From NCBI GenBank assembly GCA_963729935.1, contig CAVSPW010000002.1:1426001-1490000 (forward strand): a DNA stretch of 64,000 nt, given 5' to 3'. A program made the position numbers and the translations under genes. Numbering within the stretch: the stretch's first letter is position 1; each line of letters starts with the position of its first letter. Below the pieces are notes generated by a model. The model saw nothing but the letters and a program-made list of their open reading frames with translations. It ran no database searches and was not told where the DNA came from. Below, piece after piece: positions 8,588-18,183 of this stretch. This DNA comes from CAIKMD01 sp963729935. Its GTDB lineage: Bacteria > Pseudomonadota > Alphaproteobacteria > ATCC43930 > CGMCC-115725.

Positions 8588-9028
8588 GCCAGTGGCTTCC
8601 GAAATTTTGTGAACGTCAGCCGATGCGCAGCTTGGGGCGCAGCTCCCTCGATGCGCGCGCACTCCGATCGGCAAGAAAAACTCTAGCGGCAATCCGGCGC
8701 CTGTGGGCTGATCCAGATCAAAGATTCGACCGGTTTTCGCGAGACGGCCTATCGATGCCGATCGAGGCCTGCAACGCGCCGCCTTCTTGCCTGCGTCGTC
8801 GCCGCGCATCTGGGCCGCAAATGTGTTGGTCGCTTCCGCCGACTATCTCTATTCGGAGCCGAGCGTTATGGTCCTTCATATGAGAATATCGCCGTCGCCG
8901 TGGATACTCGGCCGGTGACGTTACGTGTCTTGCGACAGTCCGGCTCGGCCGACCAGAATGCACACTGCCCAGGGCGCGTTCGGCGGAAAGCCCGATAGTG
9001 AAACTGCAAGGCGAACGACAAGAGCGAA
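8588..9028. other. Divergent intergenic region with an FNR/FixK-like box
   Basis: No gene is supported here. The only clear signal is the box at 8708-8721, between the stress-fusion gene on the left and the AI-2E-type transporter gene on the right. Confidence 0.5.
8708..8721. promoter_or_regulatory. FNR/FixK-like box upstream of the stress-fusion operon
   Basis: CTGATCCAGATCAA matches TTGAT-N4-ATCAA at 9 of 10 fixed positions. It is 121 bp from the leftward gene start and 307 bp from the rightward one, so the leftward operon is the likelier target. Confidence 0.55.
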
Positions 9029-10126
9029 ATGAGAATCGACGATCGAAAGCTGGCGAATTCGTTCATCATCGGCACGGTGCTGCTGGCGCTCCTGGTTTAC
9101 GGGCAGCCATTGCTGGTTCCGTTGGCATTCGCCTTGCTGCTCTGGGCCATTCTCAATGCGCTGACGGATCTGCTTGGGCGCTGGCGCTTTCCCGTTTGGT
9201 TGGCTTGGCCGACGGCGTTCGCGGTAATCGGCGCCGCTCTTTATTTCGTGGTCCTCGTGCTTGCGAACGAAGCGGCCGCCCTCGCGGTGCAGATTCCCGA
9301 CTATGTCGCAAAACTCGAGCGGATATGGGTTGCGCAATTGCCGTTTACGCGGCAGGCGCCGGCGCTCAATCTCGAGACGCTGCTGAAGCAATCGGACCTC
9401 CCGCGTATGCTGGGAGGAATCGCGGCTTCCGTCACCAACGCGCTGCTCGAACTCGCTCTTGTAGTCATTTATGTCGGCTTTCTTCTGGCGGAGCAGCGTC
9501 ACCTGCCTGCCAAGCTGGCGCGTCTACAAAGCGACCCGGCGACGCAAGACGAGCGCGAACGCGTCATCCATGCGATCGGACGTCAGATCCGATCCTATCT
9601 TGGCGTCTGTACCTTCCTGAGCGCACTGATGGGTGCGATCTGCTACGCGGTTCTGTCCGTCTTCGGCGTCGACTTCGCAGGTTTCTGGGCGCTGGTGATG
9701 TTCTTCCTCACCTATATTCCGACGGTCGGCGGGGTCGGCGTCATTCTCCCCACGCTGATGGCGCTCGCACAATTCCAGTCTCCGGGACTCGCTCTCGTCA
9801 TCCTCGGCATCCTCGGCATGGCGCATTTCCTCCTTACCAGCGTCATCGAACCGATCACGCTCGGCCGCTCGCTTAACCTCAGCCCCTTCGCAATCATCCT
9901 GTCGCTGACATTTTGGGGGCTGATCTGGGGTATCAGCGGATTGTTTCTGGCCGTGCCGATGACCGGAGCGATCGCGATTGCCTGCCGCCACTTCGAGGGG
10001 CTTGGCTGGGCCGCGGAGATCATTGCCGGCCCGCCGCCGCCGCGCCGCCATCGCTGGCGGCTAACGAAGACCCGTCTCGGCGCTCCACATGAGCAGCGCG
10101 ACTCACACCGTCCGCCCGCCACCTAA
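9029..10126 (+). CDS. AI-2E family transporter (PerM-like permease)
   Basis: This 365-residue integral membrane protein has about eight hydrophobic segments, starting with an N-terminal pair around residues 12-48. It carries the family's late blocks YIPTVGGVGVILPTLMAL and HFLLTSVIEPITLGRSLNLS. Family members export small molecules or act as cation/proton antiporters; the name reflects E. coli TqsA, and the substrate here is unknown. The C-terminal 40 residues are basic and arginine-rich. It stands between stress-related genes. Confidence 0.88.
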   Translation: MRIDDRKLANSFIIGTVLLALLVYGQPLLVPLAFALLLWAILNALTDLLGRWRFPVWLAWPTAFAVIGAALYFVVLVLANEAAALAVQIPDYVAKLERIWVAQLPFTRQAPALNLETLLKQSDLPRMLGGIAASVTNALLELALVVIYVGFLLAEQRHLPAKLARLQSDPATQDERERVIHAIGRQIRSYLGVCTFLSALMGAICYAVLSVFGVDFAGFWALVMFFLTYIPTVGGVGVILPTLMALAQFQSPGLALVILGILGMAHFLLTSVIEPITLGRSLNLSPFAIILSLTFWGLIWGISGLFLAVPMTGAIAIACRHFEGLGWAAEIIAGPPPPRRHRWRLTKTRLGAPHEQRDSHRPPAT

Positions 10127-10185
10127 TCGCTCGTCCAACGTCCAGCGGGGGCCGCGTCGCTGGGGCTCCTTTCACCCGAGCGGGC

Positions 10186-11016
10186 CTAACGCAAGGCTCT
10201 GTCGGCCTCGGTTTTCGCTGCATGTCGTCCCGCCATGGGCTTGCGCCTCGCTCTTGCCAAATTTCGTGCCGCGGTGAAAGTGTGCGCCACGCCACCACGA
10301 TTGGGCGATTGGGAGATCGCGCGAAGCCATCCGCTCAAATTCAACCGCAGCGAACCGGGTCTGATCTGCACGGCCTTGCGTGATGCTTGTCCTTCACCCG
10401 CACGAATGGCATCGGACACGATGCTCAGATCGAGGAGAATGGGGTGATGATCGGACGGTCCGCGTTCGAGCACTTGGGCGTGGGTACGACGCATCCCCCG
10501 CGCCATACAGCGATCCAGGCGGAACGATATTAAGTTGTTCGCGAGATGCGTAGGCTGGCGAGGACCAACGTCCTTGAAATCCGCCAGCTTGATCGGACCG
10601 ACGGCGTTATAGTCTCCGATGATGGCGGACGGGCCCTCGAGCGACCGCGCGATATACAGAAACTGCCGCCGATTCAGGATCTGTCCGTGCGACAGATGGA
10701 CATTCGCGAAGCTAATGTCGCCGATCTTTAAGATTTGTGCGACGCGGGGAGGGACGCGGCCCGGCATCGTCGAAACCGGGAGAGGCAGCGCACGCGACGG
10801 CGGCAACGGGTTGGGGCTCCATGCGGCAAGGCCGTAGATCCGGCCATACAAGGGCTCGCGGCACAAATATCCGCCGGCGATGGCGGGCAAGGCGCTCACC
10901 TCCTCGGTCGCTTCCTGCATGAGGAGAAGGTCGGGATGATGCCGATCGATAAGTGCCGCCACGTCCTTGACGCTTGCGCCGGTGAGGCGCAGCAAATTCC
11001 AACTGATGATTCTCAC
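10186..11016 (-). CDS. Endonuclease/exonuclease/phosphatase family protein
   Basis: The 276 residues contain the family landmarks: MRIISWNLLR at the N terminus, LLLMQEA with the metal-binding glutamate near 35, FANVHLSHG (about 103-111), IGDYNAVGP (about 136-144) and GPSDHHPILLDL (about 193-204). Family members cleave phosphodiester bonds in nucleic acids, phospholipids or inositol phosphates. The cardiolipin synthase gene next to it makes a lipid substrate conceivable, but this is only suggestion. The last 70 residues are basic and appear poorly conserved. Confidence 0.85.
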   Translation of the reverse strand: MRIISWNLLRLTGASVKDVAALIDRHHPDLLLMQEATEEVSALPAIAGGYLCREPLYGRIYGLAAWSPNPLPPSRALPLPVSTMPGRVPPRVAQILKIGDISFANVHLSHGQILNRRQFLYIARSLEGPSAIIGDYNAVGPIKLADFKDVGPRQPTHLANNLISFRLDRCMARGMRRTHAQVLERGPSDHHPILLDLSIVSDAIRAGEGQASRKAVQIRPGSLRLNLSGWLRAISQSPNRGGVAHTFTAARNLARARRKPMAGRHAAKTEADRALR

Positions 11017-11395
11017 ACTACGCGCCCCGCCTTATATCCTCGGTGATGTTCGGATGCGCGTCAACGAATGCCACGCAACGTGCGCCGTCTCCCAGCCCCA
11101 CGCCACGGCACTTTGCCCGGCACCCAAAGTCCTGCGACCTGGAATCAAAGGGATCCGCGGTATATCTGGTGCATGGATTCGGAGCTTCAAGGGGCGCGCC
11201 AAACTGGCAGGGTGATCGCCGCCTCGCGCTGGCGGGATGCCGCAGAAGCGCGAAGAAGCAGGCGCCCCGGCCCGCCGGGCGTCAGCCGTTCCTGCCGGCG
11301 CCGGGCCGGCTTATGCATATTCGCGCTCCTTGCGCCGCTGTAATAGACTGACATGGGATTGGGCTTTGAATCGGCGTGTTGATCGTCCCGATCGA
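11017..11395. other. Divergent intergenic region, no supported gene
   Basis: It lies between the phosphatase-family gene and cls. One short rightward frame contains VYLVHGFGAS, which recalls an alpha/beta-hydrolase oxyanion loop, but nothing else of that fold follows. No FNR/FixK box was found. Confidence 0.4.
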
Positions 11396-12820
11396 ATGGA
11401 CCCCGAATTGACCCAAATTGTTATCGTTCCAATCATTGCGGCGCATATCGTCATCGCCAGCATCGTGACGGGGCGGGTACTGCTTGAGAAGAGCGATGTC
11501 CGCGCCGCGCTGGGCTGGATCGCCGTGGCCTGGCTATCTCCCCTTTTCGGCGCATTGACCTACTACGTCTTCGGAATCAACCGCGTGACACGGCGCGCTT
11601 TGCGGTTGACCAAACTTGAGCACCCACGGGGAACCGCGATCGGCGCGCCCGCGCTGCCGGCCCTATCGCCGAACATCGCGGCGCTTGCCGATATAGCATG
11701 GCGCGTGACGCGAAGCCCGCTGATGGCCAACAATCGTGTCTCGCTTCTGCACGGGGGCGACGTCGCCTATCCAGCCATGCTGGAGGGCATTCGTGACGCC
11801 CGACACAGCATCGCTCTCGCATCTTATATTTTTCGGAATGACGCTGTCGGAAGCTCTTTTATCGATGCGCTCGTCGACGCGCAACGGCGCGGCGTTGTCG
11901 TGCGCGTCTTGCTCGACGGCGTCGGCAGCGGATATGTCGCATCGCCGACATTGCGCCGGCTCAAAGCCGGCGGGATTCCCGTCGCGCGCTTCTTGCATAC
12001 CTGGATGCCGTGGCGCATGCCATTCCTAAACATGCGAAACCACAAGAAGCTTTTGATCGTCGACGGAACGGTGGGCTTCGCCGGCGGATTGAATATCGGA
12101 GCCGAGAATTCGGTCGAACTCGCGTCCAAGAAATACGTCGATGACGCCCATGTCCGCGTCGAGGGACCCGTTACCGGGCAGCTTATGGATGCCTTTGCGC
12201 GAGATTGGTTCTTTACCACCGACGAGGTGCTGGAACAGGAGGTCTGGTGGCCAACACTCGAACCCGCAGGACAGGTCTTTGCCCGCGGCATCCATTCGGG
12301 ACCAGACGAGGACATCTACAAGCTTGAAACCCTTCTAGGCGCCGCACTCGCCCAAGCCCAAACACGAGCCCGAATCGTCACGCCCTATTTTCTTCCCGAT
12401 CAGCGCCTCCAATTTGCCATTGCGCAGGCGATATTGCGTGGGGTTTCCGTCGAGATACTGATTCCGGAACGATGCGACTACACTTTCCTGGATTGGGCGA
12501 TGCGGGCACATTTGCGCTTCTTCAGGGATGTTCCCACCGACGTCTACATCAGCCCCTTGCCGTTCGATCATGCGAAGCTCATGACGGTGGACGGAGAATG
12601 GTGCCTGGTTGGCAGCGCCAATTGGGACACGAGGAGCCTTAGGCTCAATTTTGAGTTCGATCTGGAATGTTACGACAGCGCCCTGACGGCGGACATCGAT
12701 GCATTGATCGATCAAAAGCTCTCACAAAGCCGAAGACTTGAACATGACGAACTCTCATCCAAGCCAGGATGGACTAAACTTCGAGATGCGGCTGTGCGGC
12801 TTCTCCTGCCATACCTTTAG
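11396..12820 (+). CDS. cls: Cardiolipin synthase (phospholipase D superfamily)
   Basis: This 474-residue enzyme condenses two phosphatidylglycerols to cardiolipin at the inner membrane. It has an N-terminal pair of transmembrane segments (about 5-60) and two PLD catalytic HKD motifs: NHKKLLIVDGTVGFAGGLN (about 216-234) and DHAKLMTVDGEWCLVGSAN (about 392-410). The frame is open upstream to 11237, but that extension is arginine-rich and unlike the family, so the ATG before MDPELTQIV is preferred. Its end faces the UspA gene. Confidence 0.93.
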   Translation: MDPELTQIVIVPIIAAHIVIASIVTGRVLLEKSDVRAALGWIAVAWLSPLFGALTYYVFGINRVTRRALRLTKLEHPRGTAIGAPALPALSPNIAALADIAWRVTRSPLMANNRVSLLHGGDVAYPAMLEGIRDARHSIALASYIFRNDAVGSSFIDALVDAQRRGVVVRVLLDGVGSGYVASPTLRRLKAGGIPVARFLHTWMPWRMPFLNMRNHKKLLIVDGTVGFAGGLNIGAENSVELASKKYVDDAHVRVEGPVTGQLMDAFARDWFFTTDEVLEQEVWWPTLEPAGQVFARGIHSGPDEDIYKLETLLGAALAQAQTRARIVTPYFLPDQRLQFAIAQAILRGVSVEILIPERCDYTFLDWAMRAHLRFFRDVPTDVYISPLPFDHAKLMTVDGEWCLVGSANWDTRSLRLNFEFDLECYDSALTADIDALIDQKLSQSRRLEHDELSSKPGWTKLRDAAVRLLLPYL

Positions 12821-12889
12821 TCAAGCGAAAACAGAATCGGCGAGCAAAAGCGGACAGGCGCCGTTCATCGAACAATCGAGGCTTCGCGG

Positions 12890-13327
12890 TCATGGAATGA
12901 CCATCACGGGCAAGGGCGCAAGACTGACGAGCTTTTGCGAAACGCTGCCGAGCAGCAACTTGGCGACGCGCCCCGCTCCGCGCTTTCCGAGGACGACGAC
13001 GTCGGCACCTTTCTCCTGCGCGATCTCGATGATTGTCTCTGCGACGTCGCCCGAGCGCGATTCGAGCAGGATTCTGGTAGAGCCAGCGGTCCGTGCCCGG
13101 TCTCTCGCCTGTGTCAGCATATCCGCCGACAACGATCCAAGCATCTCTTCGAGCCAGGCCTGATGCGCTTGGGTAAACGCCCTGAATACCTTCTCGGGAA
13201 GGCCGTAGCCGCCGATGACATTCACAATCAAAAGCTCGGCGCCATCGTTCTTCGCCCACTGCGCTGCATAATCGACAGCGCGATGCGCGCCGTCGGACCC
13301 ATCTGTCGCCACCAGGATGCGCTTCAT
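12890..13327 (-). CDS. Universal stress protein (UspA family)
   Basis: The 145-residue single Usp domain begins MKRILVATDGSDGAHRAVDY and ends with the ATP-binding signature GKRGAGRVAKLLLGSVSQKL (G-2x-G-9x-GS) around residues 115-134. Proteins with this motif bind ATP and help survival in growth arrest and low oxygen. It lies 61 bp downstream of the proton-ATPase gene on the same strand, so the two may be co-transcribed. Confidence 0.92.
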   Translation of the reverse strand: MKRILVATDGSDGAHRAVDYAAQWAKNDGAELLIVNVIGGYGLPEKVFRAFTQAHQAWLEEMLGSLSADMLTQARDRARTAGSTRILLESRSGDVAETIIEIAQEKGADVVVLGKRGAGRVAKLLLGSVSQKLVSLAPLPVMVIP

Positions 13328-13388
13328 TGTCCACTCCCTAAGTTTTATAACGACCGGACGGAAACTCCTTCCCGCGATGTGCAGATCA

Positions 13389-15869
13389 TCAATGGCGGGG
13401 AATGTGATTCAGAAACCAGGTTTCGGCGCGCGCGAGATGTGCGGCTTGATGCGGCCCATGATGTTTGTGAAGCGCATAGGCGATCATCTTGAAGCCGCTG
13501 TTGACGAAGAACCAGATCAGCGCATAGGCCCAGACCAGCGCCGCGTACCGCCAGCCGATCGGGGTGATGAACCAGCCATAGACCGCCGCGAGCGTGCCTA
13601 AGAGCTGGGTGGTCTCGGTTGCCGTGACCAGCTTCCAGCTTGGCCAGGGCCGCTGCCAGATCGCGCCCTTGTTGCGCGTGAGGTAAATAGTCAAATGACC
13701 CGCGACCAGGAGCTTGAGGAAGATCACCGATTGGATCTCCGCGCGACTGAGATGAAGATAACGCTCGGCGATCCAAAAGAGGCCGAAGGACGCGATCACG
13801 CCGAGAACGCCCAGCAGCACCGACAGCGTGAGCGTCAGCGGCATGTCCCAGCGTACGGGACGTTCCGCGACAGGCGCGTTGTCATAGGCGATCATCATGA
13901 TCGGAAAGTCGTTCAGGAGCGCCAGTAACACGATCATGACCGCGGTGACCGGGTAGAAATTGAAAACGATAATCGAAAGGGTCATAAACAAAAGGACGCG
14001 AATCGTCTCGGCGATCCGATAGATCGCGTAGCTCGTCATGCGCTCGAAAATCCGGCGCGCTTCTTCGATCCCCGTCGTGATCACCGAGAGCCCCGGCGCG
14101 GTCAGCACCAGCTCGGCCGCGGCGCGCGCCGCGTCGGTGGCGCCGCTCGCGGCTATTCCGACATCTGCCTGCTTGAGCGCCGGCGCGTCGTTGACTCCGT
14201 CGCCTGTCATCCCGACGATGTGGTTGCGCGCCTGTAGAGCCTTAACGATGGCGTATTTGTGCTCGGGGAAAACCTGGGCGAAGCCGTCGGCGGATGCGAC
14301 GGCATCCGGGTCGAGTGCCTCGCCCGACTTGTCAAAGGCCTGATCAGCCGGCAGGATTCTCTGGCCGAGCTTGAGCGTTCGCGCAATCTCCCGCGCGATG
14401 GCTTGATGGTCTCCCGTGACCATCTTCACGTCGACGCCCATGCGTCGCGCCTGTTCGATCGTGGCCGCCGCGTCCTCGCGGGGCGGGTCAAAGAGCGGGA
14501 GGAGACCGAGGAAGCGCCAGCCAGCCTCGTCATCGGCCCGCCGCGCGACGCCGAGCGTGCGATAGCCTTTGGCGGCGAGTGCATCGACGGCCTCACGTAC
14601 CTGTTTCTCCACCGGAGCATCGGGCGCTGCCATAGCCAGGATGACCTGGGGCGCGCCCTTCGTGACGTGAAAGCGCCCGCCGGCTTGCTCGACCGTCGCT
14701 TCGGTGCGCTTGTTCACCGGATCGAACGGCCGAAACTCGATGATATCGTAGCCAGCCAAACGATGAGGCGAGCTTGATGCTTCGAAAATCGCTTGATCGA
14801 TCGCATCGGCGCCTTCGCGCCGCGAGGCAAGCGTCGCGGCCAGCAGCAACTCGTCTCGATCGGCTGCGCCGATTATCACTGGCTCGCCGAGCGTGAGTTT
14901 GTTCTGCGTCAGGGTACCCGTCTTGTCCGCACACAGCACGTCGATGCCGGCGAGCTCCTCGATCGCGACCAGGCGCGAGACGATTGCCTTGAGCTGCGCA
15001 AGATGTTCGGCGCCCACCGCCATGGTGACCGACAGCACGGCGGGCAACGCCACCGGGATCGCCGCCACGGTGAGGATAAGCGCGAAGAGAAGGGTTTCCA
15101 CCAGCGGATCGCCGCGGAACAGAGCGACGACCAGAATCAGCCCAACCAAGCCGATGGTGCAAAGAATGAGAAAGTTGCCGATACGCAATACCGCGCGCTG
15201 AAAGTGCGAGACGGTGCCGGCATTTTGCACCAGGCGCGCGGTCTTGCCGAGATAGGTGCTCATCCCGGTCGCCGTCACAACGGCCTTCATTTCGCCGAGC
15301 TTCGCGACCGAGCCCGAATAGGCAGCCTCTCCCACCTTCTTTTCGACCGGCAGCGATTCTCCGGTCAATGCCGACTGATCGACGCTCAGATAATCTCCTT
15401 CGGTCAAGCGCACGTCGGCCGGAACGATGTTGCCGAGGCGGACGAGAATCACGTCGCCGGGTACGAGTTGGCGGGCCGGCATATCTTGCCAGCGGCCGCC
15501 GCGCAGCACGCGGGCTCTCAGCGCCAAACGCTGCTTGAGGGCAGCGATCGCGCTATCGGCCTTGAATTCCTGCCAGAAGCCAACGCCGGCATTGAGGAGG
15601 AGCATGATGATGATGATCACGAAATCGGCCCAATGCTCCACAGCGGCCGAGAGCAGCGCCGCGATCTCGATCATCCAAGGGATGGGCCCCCAAAAATACG
15701 AAAGGAGTTTGGCAAAAGCGCTGACGTGAACTTCCGCAAGGGCGTTCTCGCCAAATTGAGCGAGGCGCCGTGCGGCTTCGGCGTCGGTCAGGCCAGTCGT
15801 TTCATTCGTGTCTGTGCCGGCGGCAGATGCCTTGGACAAGGCTTCCGCGGCGCCTTGCGCTGGCGTCAT
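13389..15869 (-). CDS. Plasma-membrane proton-efflux P-type ATPase (P3A)
   Basis: This 826-residue ion pump has the phosphorylation motif DKTGTLTQNK (about 321), TGES in the actuator domain (about 175) and MTGDGVNDAPALKQADVGIA (about 568) in the hinge. About ten membrane segments are arranged as in fungal and archaeal-type H+-ATPases. It would export protons using ATP, helping pH homeostasis when respiration is limited. The ATG at 15869 starts a sensible N-terminal domain (LTDAEAARRLAQFGENAL); a further 32-residue upstream extension is unlikely. No clear ribosome-binding site is visible. Confidence 0.92.
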   Translation of the reverse strand: MTPAQGAAEALSKASAAGTDTNETTGLTDAEAARRLAQFGENALAEVHVSAFAKLLSYFWGPIPWMIEIAALLSAAVEHWADFVIIIIMLLLNAGVGFWQEFKADSAIAALKQRLALRARVLRGGRWQDMPARQLVPGDVILVRLGNIVPADVRLTEGDYLSVDQSALTGESLPVEKKVGEAAYSGSVAKLGEMKAVVTATGMSTYLGKTARLVQNAGTVSHFQRAVLRIGNFLILCTIGLVGLILVVALFRGDPLVETLLFALILTVAAIPVALPAVLSVTMAVGAEHLAQLKAIVSRLVAIEELAGIDVLCADKTGTLTQNKLTLGEPVIIGAADRDELLLAATLASRREGADAIDQAIFEASSSPHRLAGYDIIEFRPFDPVNKRTEATVEQAGGRFHVTKGAPQVILAMAAPDAPVEKQVREAVDALAAKGYRTLGVARRADDEAGWRFLGLLPLFDPPREDAAATIEQARRMGVDVKMVTGDHQAIAREIARTLKLGQRILPADQAFDKSGEALDPDAVASADGFAQVFPEHKYAIVKALQARNHIVGMTGDGVNDAPALKQADVGIAASGATDAARAAAELVLTAPGLSVITTGIEEARRIFERMTSYAIYRIAETIRVLLFMTLSIIVFNFYPVTAVMIVLLALLNDFPIMMIAYDNAPVAERPVRWDMPLTLTLSVLLGVLGVIASFGLFWIAERYLHLSRAEIQSVIFLKLLVAGHLTIYLTRNKGAIWQRPWPSWKLVTATETTQLLGTLAAVYGWFITPIGWRYAALVWAYALIWFFVNSGFKMIAYALHKHHGPHQAAHLARAETWFLNHIPRH

Positions 15870-16676
15870 GCGTATTTCGCGCAATCGTCGGTTGCGCGCT
15901 CCATCGGTCGCAAGCCGGATGCTCGGACATGCCGGTTCGCCAGCCTGGATCGGCGCGCGCGGCACATGCGACGCAGGGCTTCCACCGAGCTAACTATTGC
16001 CAGTGGTTGAGTGGCCCAACTCTATGCTCATGACGAATCCTTTGGCGGTTGTTGCCAGGTGATCCGCTATCACTTCAGACTCGGCTTTCATATCTCTCCG
16101 GCCCCCTATTCCTTCGACCTTGAAATTGTAAGGGCTAAGGATCGGCTTTTGAGCCGACATGCCAGTTCATCGATCCGAACGATTTTTGCTCTCGATCCCT
16201 CGCATGTCCGCCAACCCTCGTTTCGCCGCCTCGACCGGGGCGACCAAGACTTTCGAGTCACTTTTCAGGCCTCGATCGTACCTATCCGCGCCATCCCACC
16301 GCTCCAGCGCGGCAAGCGCAACTCAGACGCTCAGGGCTGCCATTTGCCGATCCTCTCGATGAAGCCCATGGCTTCCTTGCCCCCGACCCTGATTTTCATC
16401 TCTCGTCATCCTATTAGCTCCGATCATCAACCCGATTGATCTCGATCAAGGCTGTGGCCGCTGAACCCTGGATTCTGTCTGCGTAAGCGTACGGAACGCA
16501 TATGCATGTGATCAAAAGCGCCAAATGTCGCGGTCAGGCAAACGGCATCTCACCGAGTCCCGCCAGACGGCAAATCATGAGACTCTGGCGAAGGACCACG
16601 GGTGCCGGCGAACACATCGCGATGTGCAGATTTGAGCGCTGTCGTCCGTAGTCTGGAATTCATGGGGAGATACAGC
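15870..16676. other. Long divergent intergenic region with a perfect FNR/FixK box
   Basis: No gene of ordinary length is convincing here. The region contains the box at 16436-16449. A possible 49-codon frame begins at 16502, but its composition is arginine-rich and uninformative. A box-dependent rightward transcript would have a leader of nearly 200 nt before the gene at 16677. Confidence 0.45.
16436..16449. promoter_or_regulatory. FNR/FixK box upstream of the 16677 gene
   Basis: TTGATCTCGATCAA is a perfect match to TTGAT-N4-ATCAA. It lies 227 bp upstream of the rightward gene and 566 bp upstream of the leftward proton-ATPase gene, so the target is ambiguous. Confidence 0.6.
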
Positions 16677-17009
16677 ATGAAAACCGCCTTGCTCTTCACT
16701 GGAAGTGGTCCGCTCGTGATTGCGACCTCGTACAGCTCCATGACAGAGGCCGGCCTTCTCGAAAAACTCCGGGCGAAGGGGATCGAGAAGTTCATCGCCT
16801 ATGAGCTCCCGCTCGACTTGGCAAAAGAGCGATACGCGGGGCATTTTGATATCGTCATGCGTGACCTGCACGAATCCGACGATCTTCGTGTTCTTGACTT
16901 CAATGGCGAGCGCGCCTTTCGGCTTTTTCATCTGAACGAGCTTGGTGCCCCGGTTATGTTCGAAAGCGGCGAAATATCTGAGATGCGAGTTCGCGAATCC
17001 GTGCGCTGA
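16677..17009 (+). CDS. Small soluble protein of unknown function
   Basis: The 110 residues begin MKTALLFTGSGPLVIATSYS and contain GIEKFIAYELPLDLAKERYA and LRVLDFNGERAFRLFHLNEL. There is no signal peptide or membrane segment. The ATG at 16677 follows GGGGAGA by six bases, which decides it over the in-frame ATG at 16662. I think I have seen similar proteins annotated only as cytosolic in other alphaproteobacteria; no function is known to me. It is followed on the same strand by the YihY/BrkB gene. Confidence 0.75.
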   Translation: MKTALLFTGSGPLVIATSYSSMTEAGLLEKLRAKGIEKFIAYELPLDLAKERYAGHFDIVMRDLHESDDLRVLDFNGERAFRLFHLNELGAPVMFESGEISEMRVRESVR

Positions 17010-17106
17010 CGATCGCGGCTGCCTCTCGCCTGGGCAAAGGACGAAGGCGCCGACGATTACTCAAGGCCGCGAGCGATTTCGGATCCTACCCAAGGTTCGG
17101 GGGAGC

Positions 17107-17946
17107 ATGAGGCGCAAGTCGTGGATGCTAAGCATTTTTTGGACCGCGGCAAAGAATCTCGTCGATGATGAGGGGCTGGAGCTGTCGGGCAACCTCGCCT
17201 TCACGGCGCTTCTAGCGCTCTTCCCCTTCCTGATCGTACTCGGCGCGCTCGCGGGATTGGCGGGCAACGCGGCGTTGGGCTCGGGCTTTGTCGCTTTCAT
17301 GCTGGAGTTCGTGCCCCGCGATGTGTTGACGACGCTCGGGCCGGCGATCACCGAGACCTTCTCGACCCGTGACACCGGCATTCTAACGTTCAGCGCCGCT
17401 TTTATGCTGTGGACAGCTTCCAACGGTATCGAGGCCATGCGCGTAGCGCTCAATCGCGCGTATCGTGCAACCGAAACGCGCCCCCTATGGTACCGGAGAC
17501 TACAAAGCCTCGCTTTCGTCGCGCTGAGTTCCCTCGTGATGATCATGTTATCGCTTGCAATCGTGCTGGGCCCCTTTCTTTGGCATTTTGCCGCGCGTTT
17601 TTTGAGGGTCTCCGCACCAGAAGGAATTCTTTGGGATATCTCGCGTTACGCGATTGCCGCGAGCGTTGCATTTGCGGCTTTGCTATTGCTGCATCGCTGG
17701 CTGCCAAACCTGCATCGCAAGAGTCGTGATTTACTGCCCGGCGTCATCGTCACTGTCGCGCTGTTCCTGAGCGCCGCGAGCCTGTTCTCGCAGTATCTTG
17801 CGGCCGTGGCCAGCTACAATGTCGTCTATGGTAGTCTGGGCGGTGTTGTGGTTACGCTGATATATCTTTATGTCGATGCGTTGACCTTTATCTTCGGCGC
17901 GGAGGTGAATTCGGCAATCTGGGACTCCCGCGGCGGGCCGAACTGA
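17107..17946 (+). CDS. YihY/BrkB family membrane protein
   Basis: This 279-residue protein has six hydrophobic segments and the family features LSGNLAFTALLALFPFLIVL (about 28-47), WTASNGIEAMRVALNRAYRA near 103-122 and GGVVVTLIYLYVDALTFIFG near the C terminus. Early reports called members ribonuclease BN, but that activity belongs to another protein; the function remains uncertain. The start lies just after GGGGGAG. A longer open frame to 16942 overlaps the previous gene and is not preferred. Confidence 0.85.
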   Translation: MRRKSWMLSIFWTAAKNLVDDEGLELSGNLAFTALLALFPFLIVLGALAGLAGNAALGSGFVAFMLEFVPRDVLTTLGPAITETFSTRDTGILTFSAAFMLWTASNGIEAMRVALNRAYRATETRPLWYRRLQSLAFVALSSLVMIMLSLAIVLGPFLWHFAARFLRVSAPEGILWDISRYAIAASVAFAALLLLHRWLPNLHRKSRDLLPGVIVTVALFLSAASLFSQYLAAVASYNVVYGSLGGVVVTLIYLYVDALTFIFGAEVNSAIWDSRGGPN

Positions 17947-18183
17947 CCCCAACTCCGCAACCCTGGTTAAATCACTGTGAAATCACATTGAGGTGCTCCC
18001 CGTTTTTGGATCACCGGACGGCGGATTTTTCGTAGCGTTTCACGATGGCGGACCGGACGCGCCATCGCGGTTCAGGGGCTCGATCGGCGGTTCGTTGCCG
18101 ATCGCGTTAGGTGGCGTCAGAGGTGGAGTTAACATTGCGGGCGTATTCACATCCCGCTCGCCTGGTAGATGCAATCGAACCCT
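17947..18183. other. Gene-free stretch before the integrase remnant
   Basis: No supported gene. It separates the YihY-family gene from the outer integrase remnant and may include the decayed remainder of that element. Confidence 0.35.

Noticed and set aside
11043..11351. Short frame containing VYLVHGFGAS, like an alpha/beta-hydrolase motif
   Set aside because: No nucleophile elbow or other fold elements follow, and the rest is arginine/proline-rich.
16011..16439. 142-codon open frame in the gap before the 16677 gene
   Set aside because: No ribosome-binding site, no recognisable segments, and composition like other chance frames.
16502..16651. 49-codon frame downstream of the FNR/FixK box
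   Set aside because: Too short and basic to support; kept only as a note in the intergenic entry.
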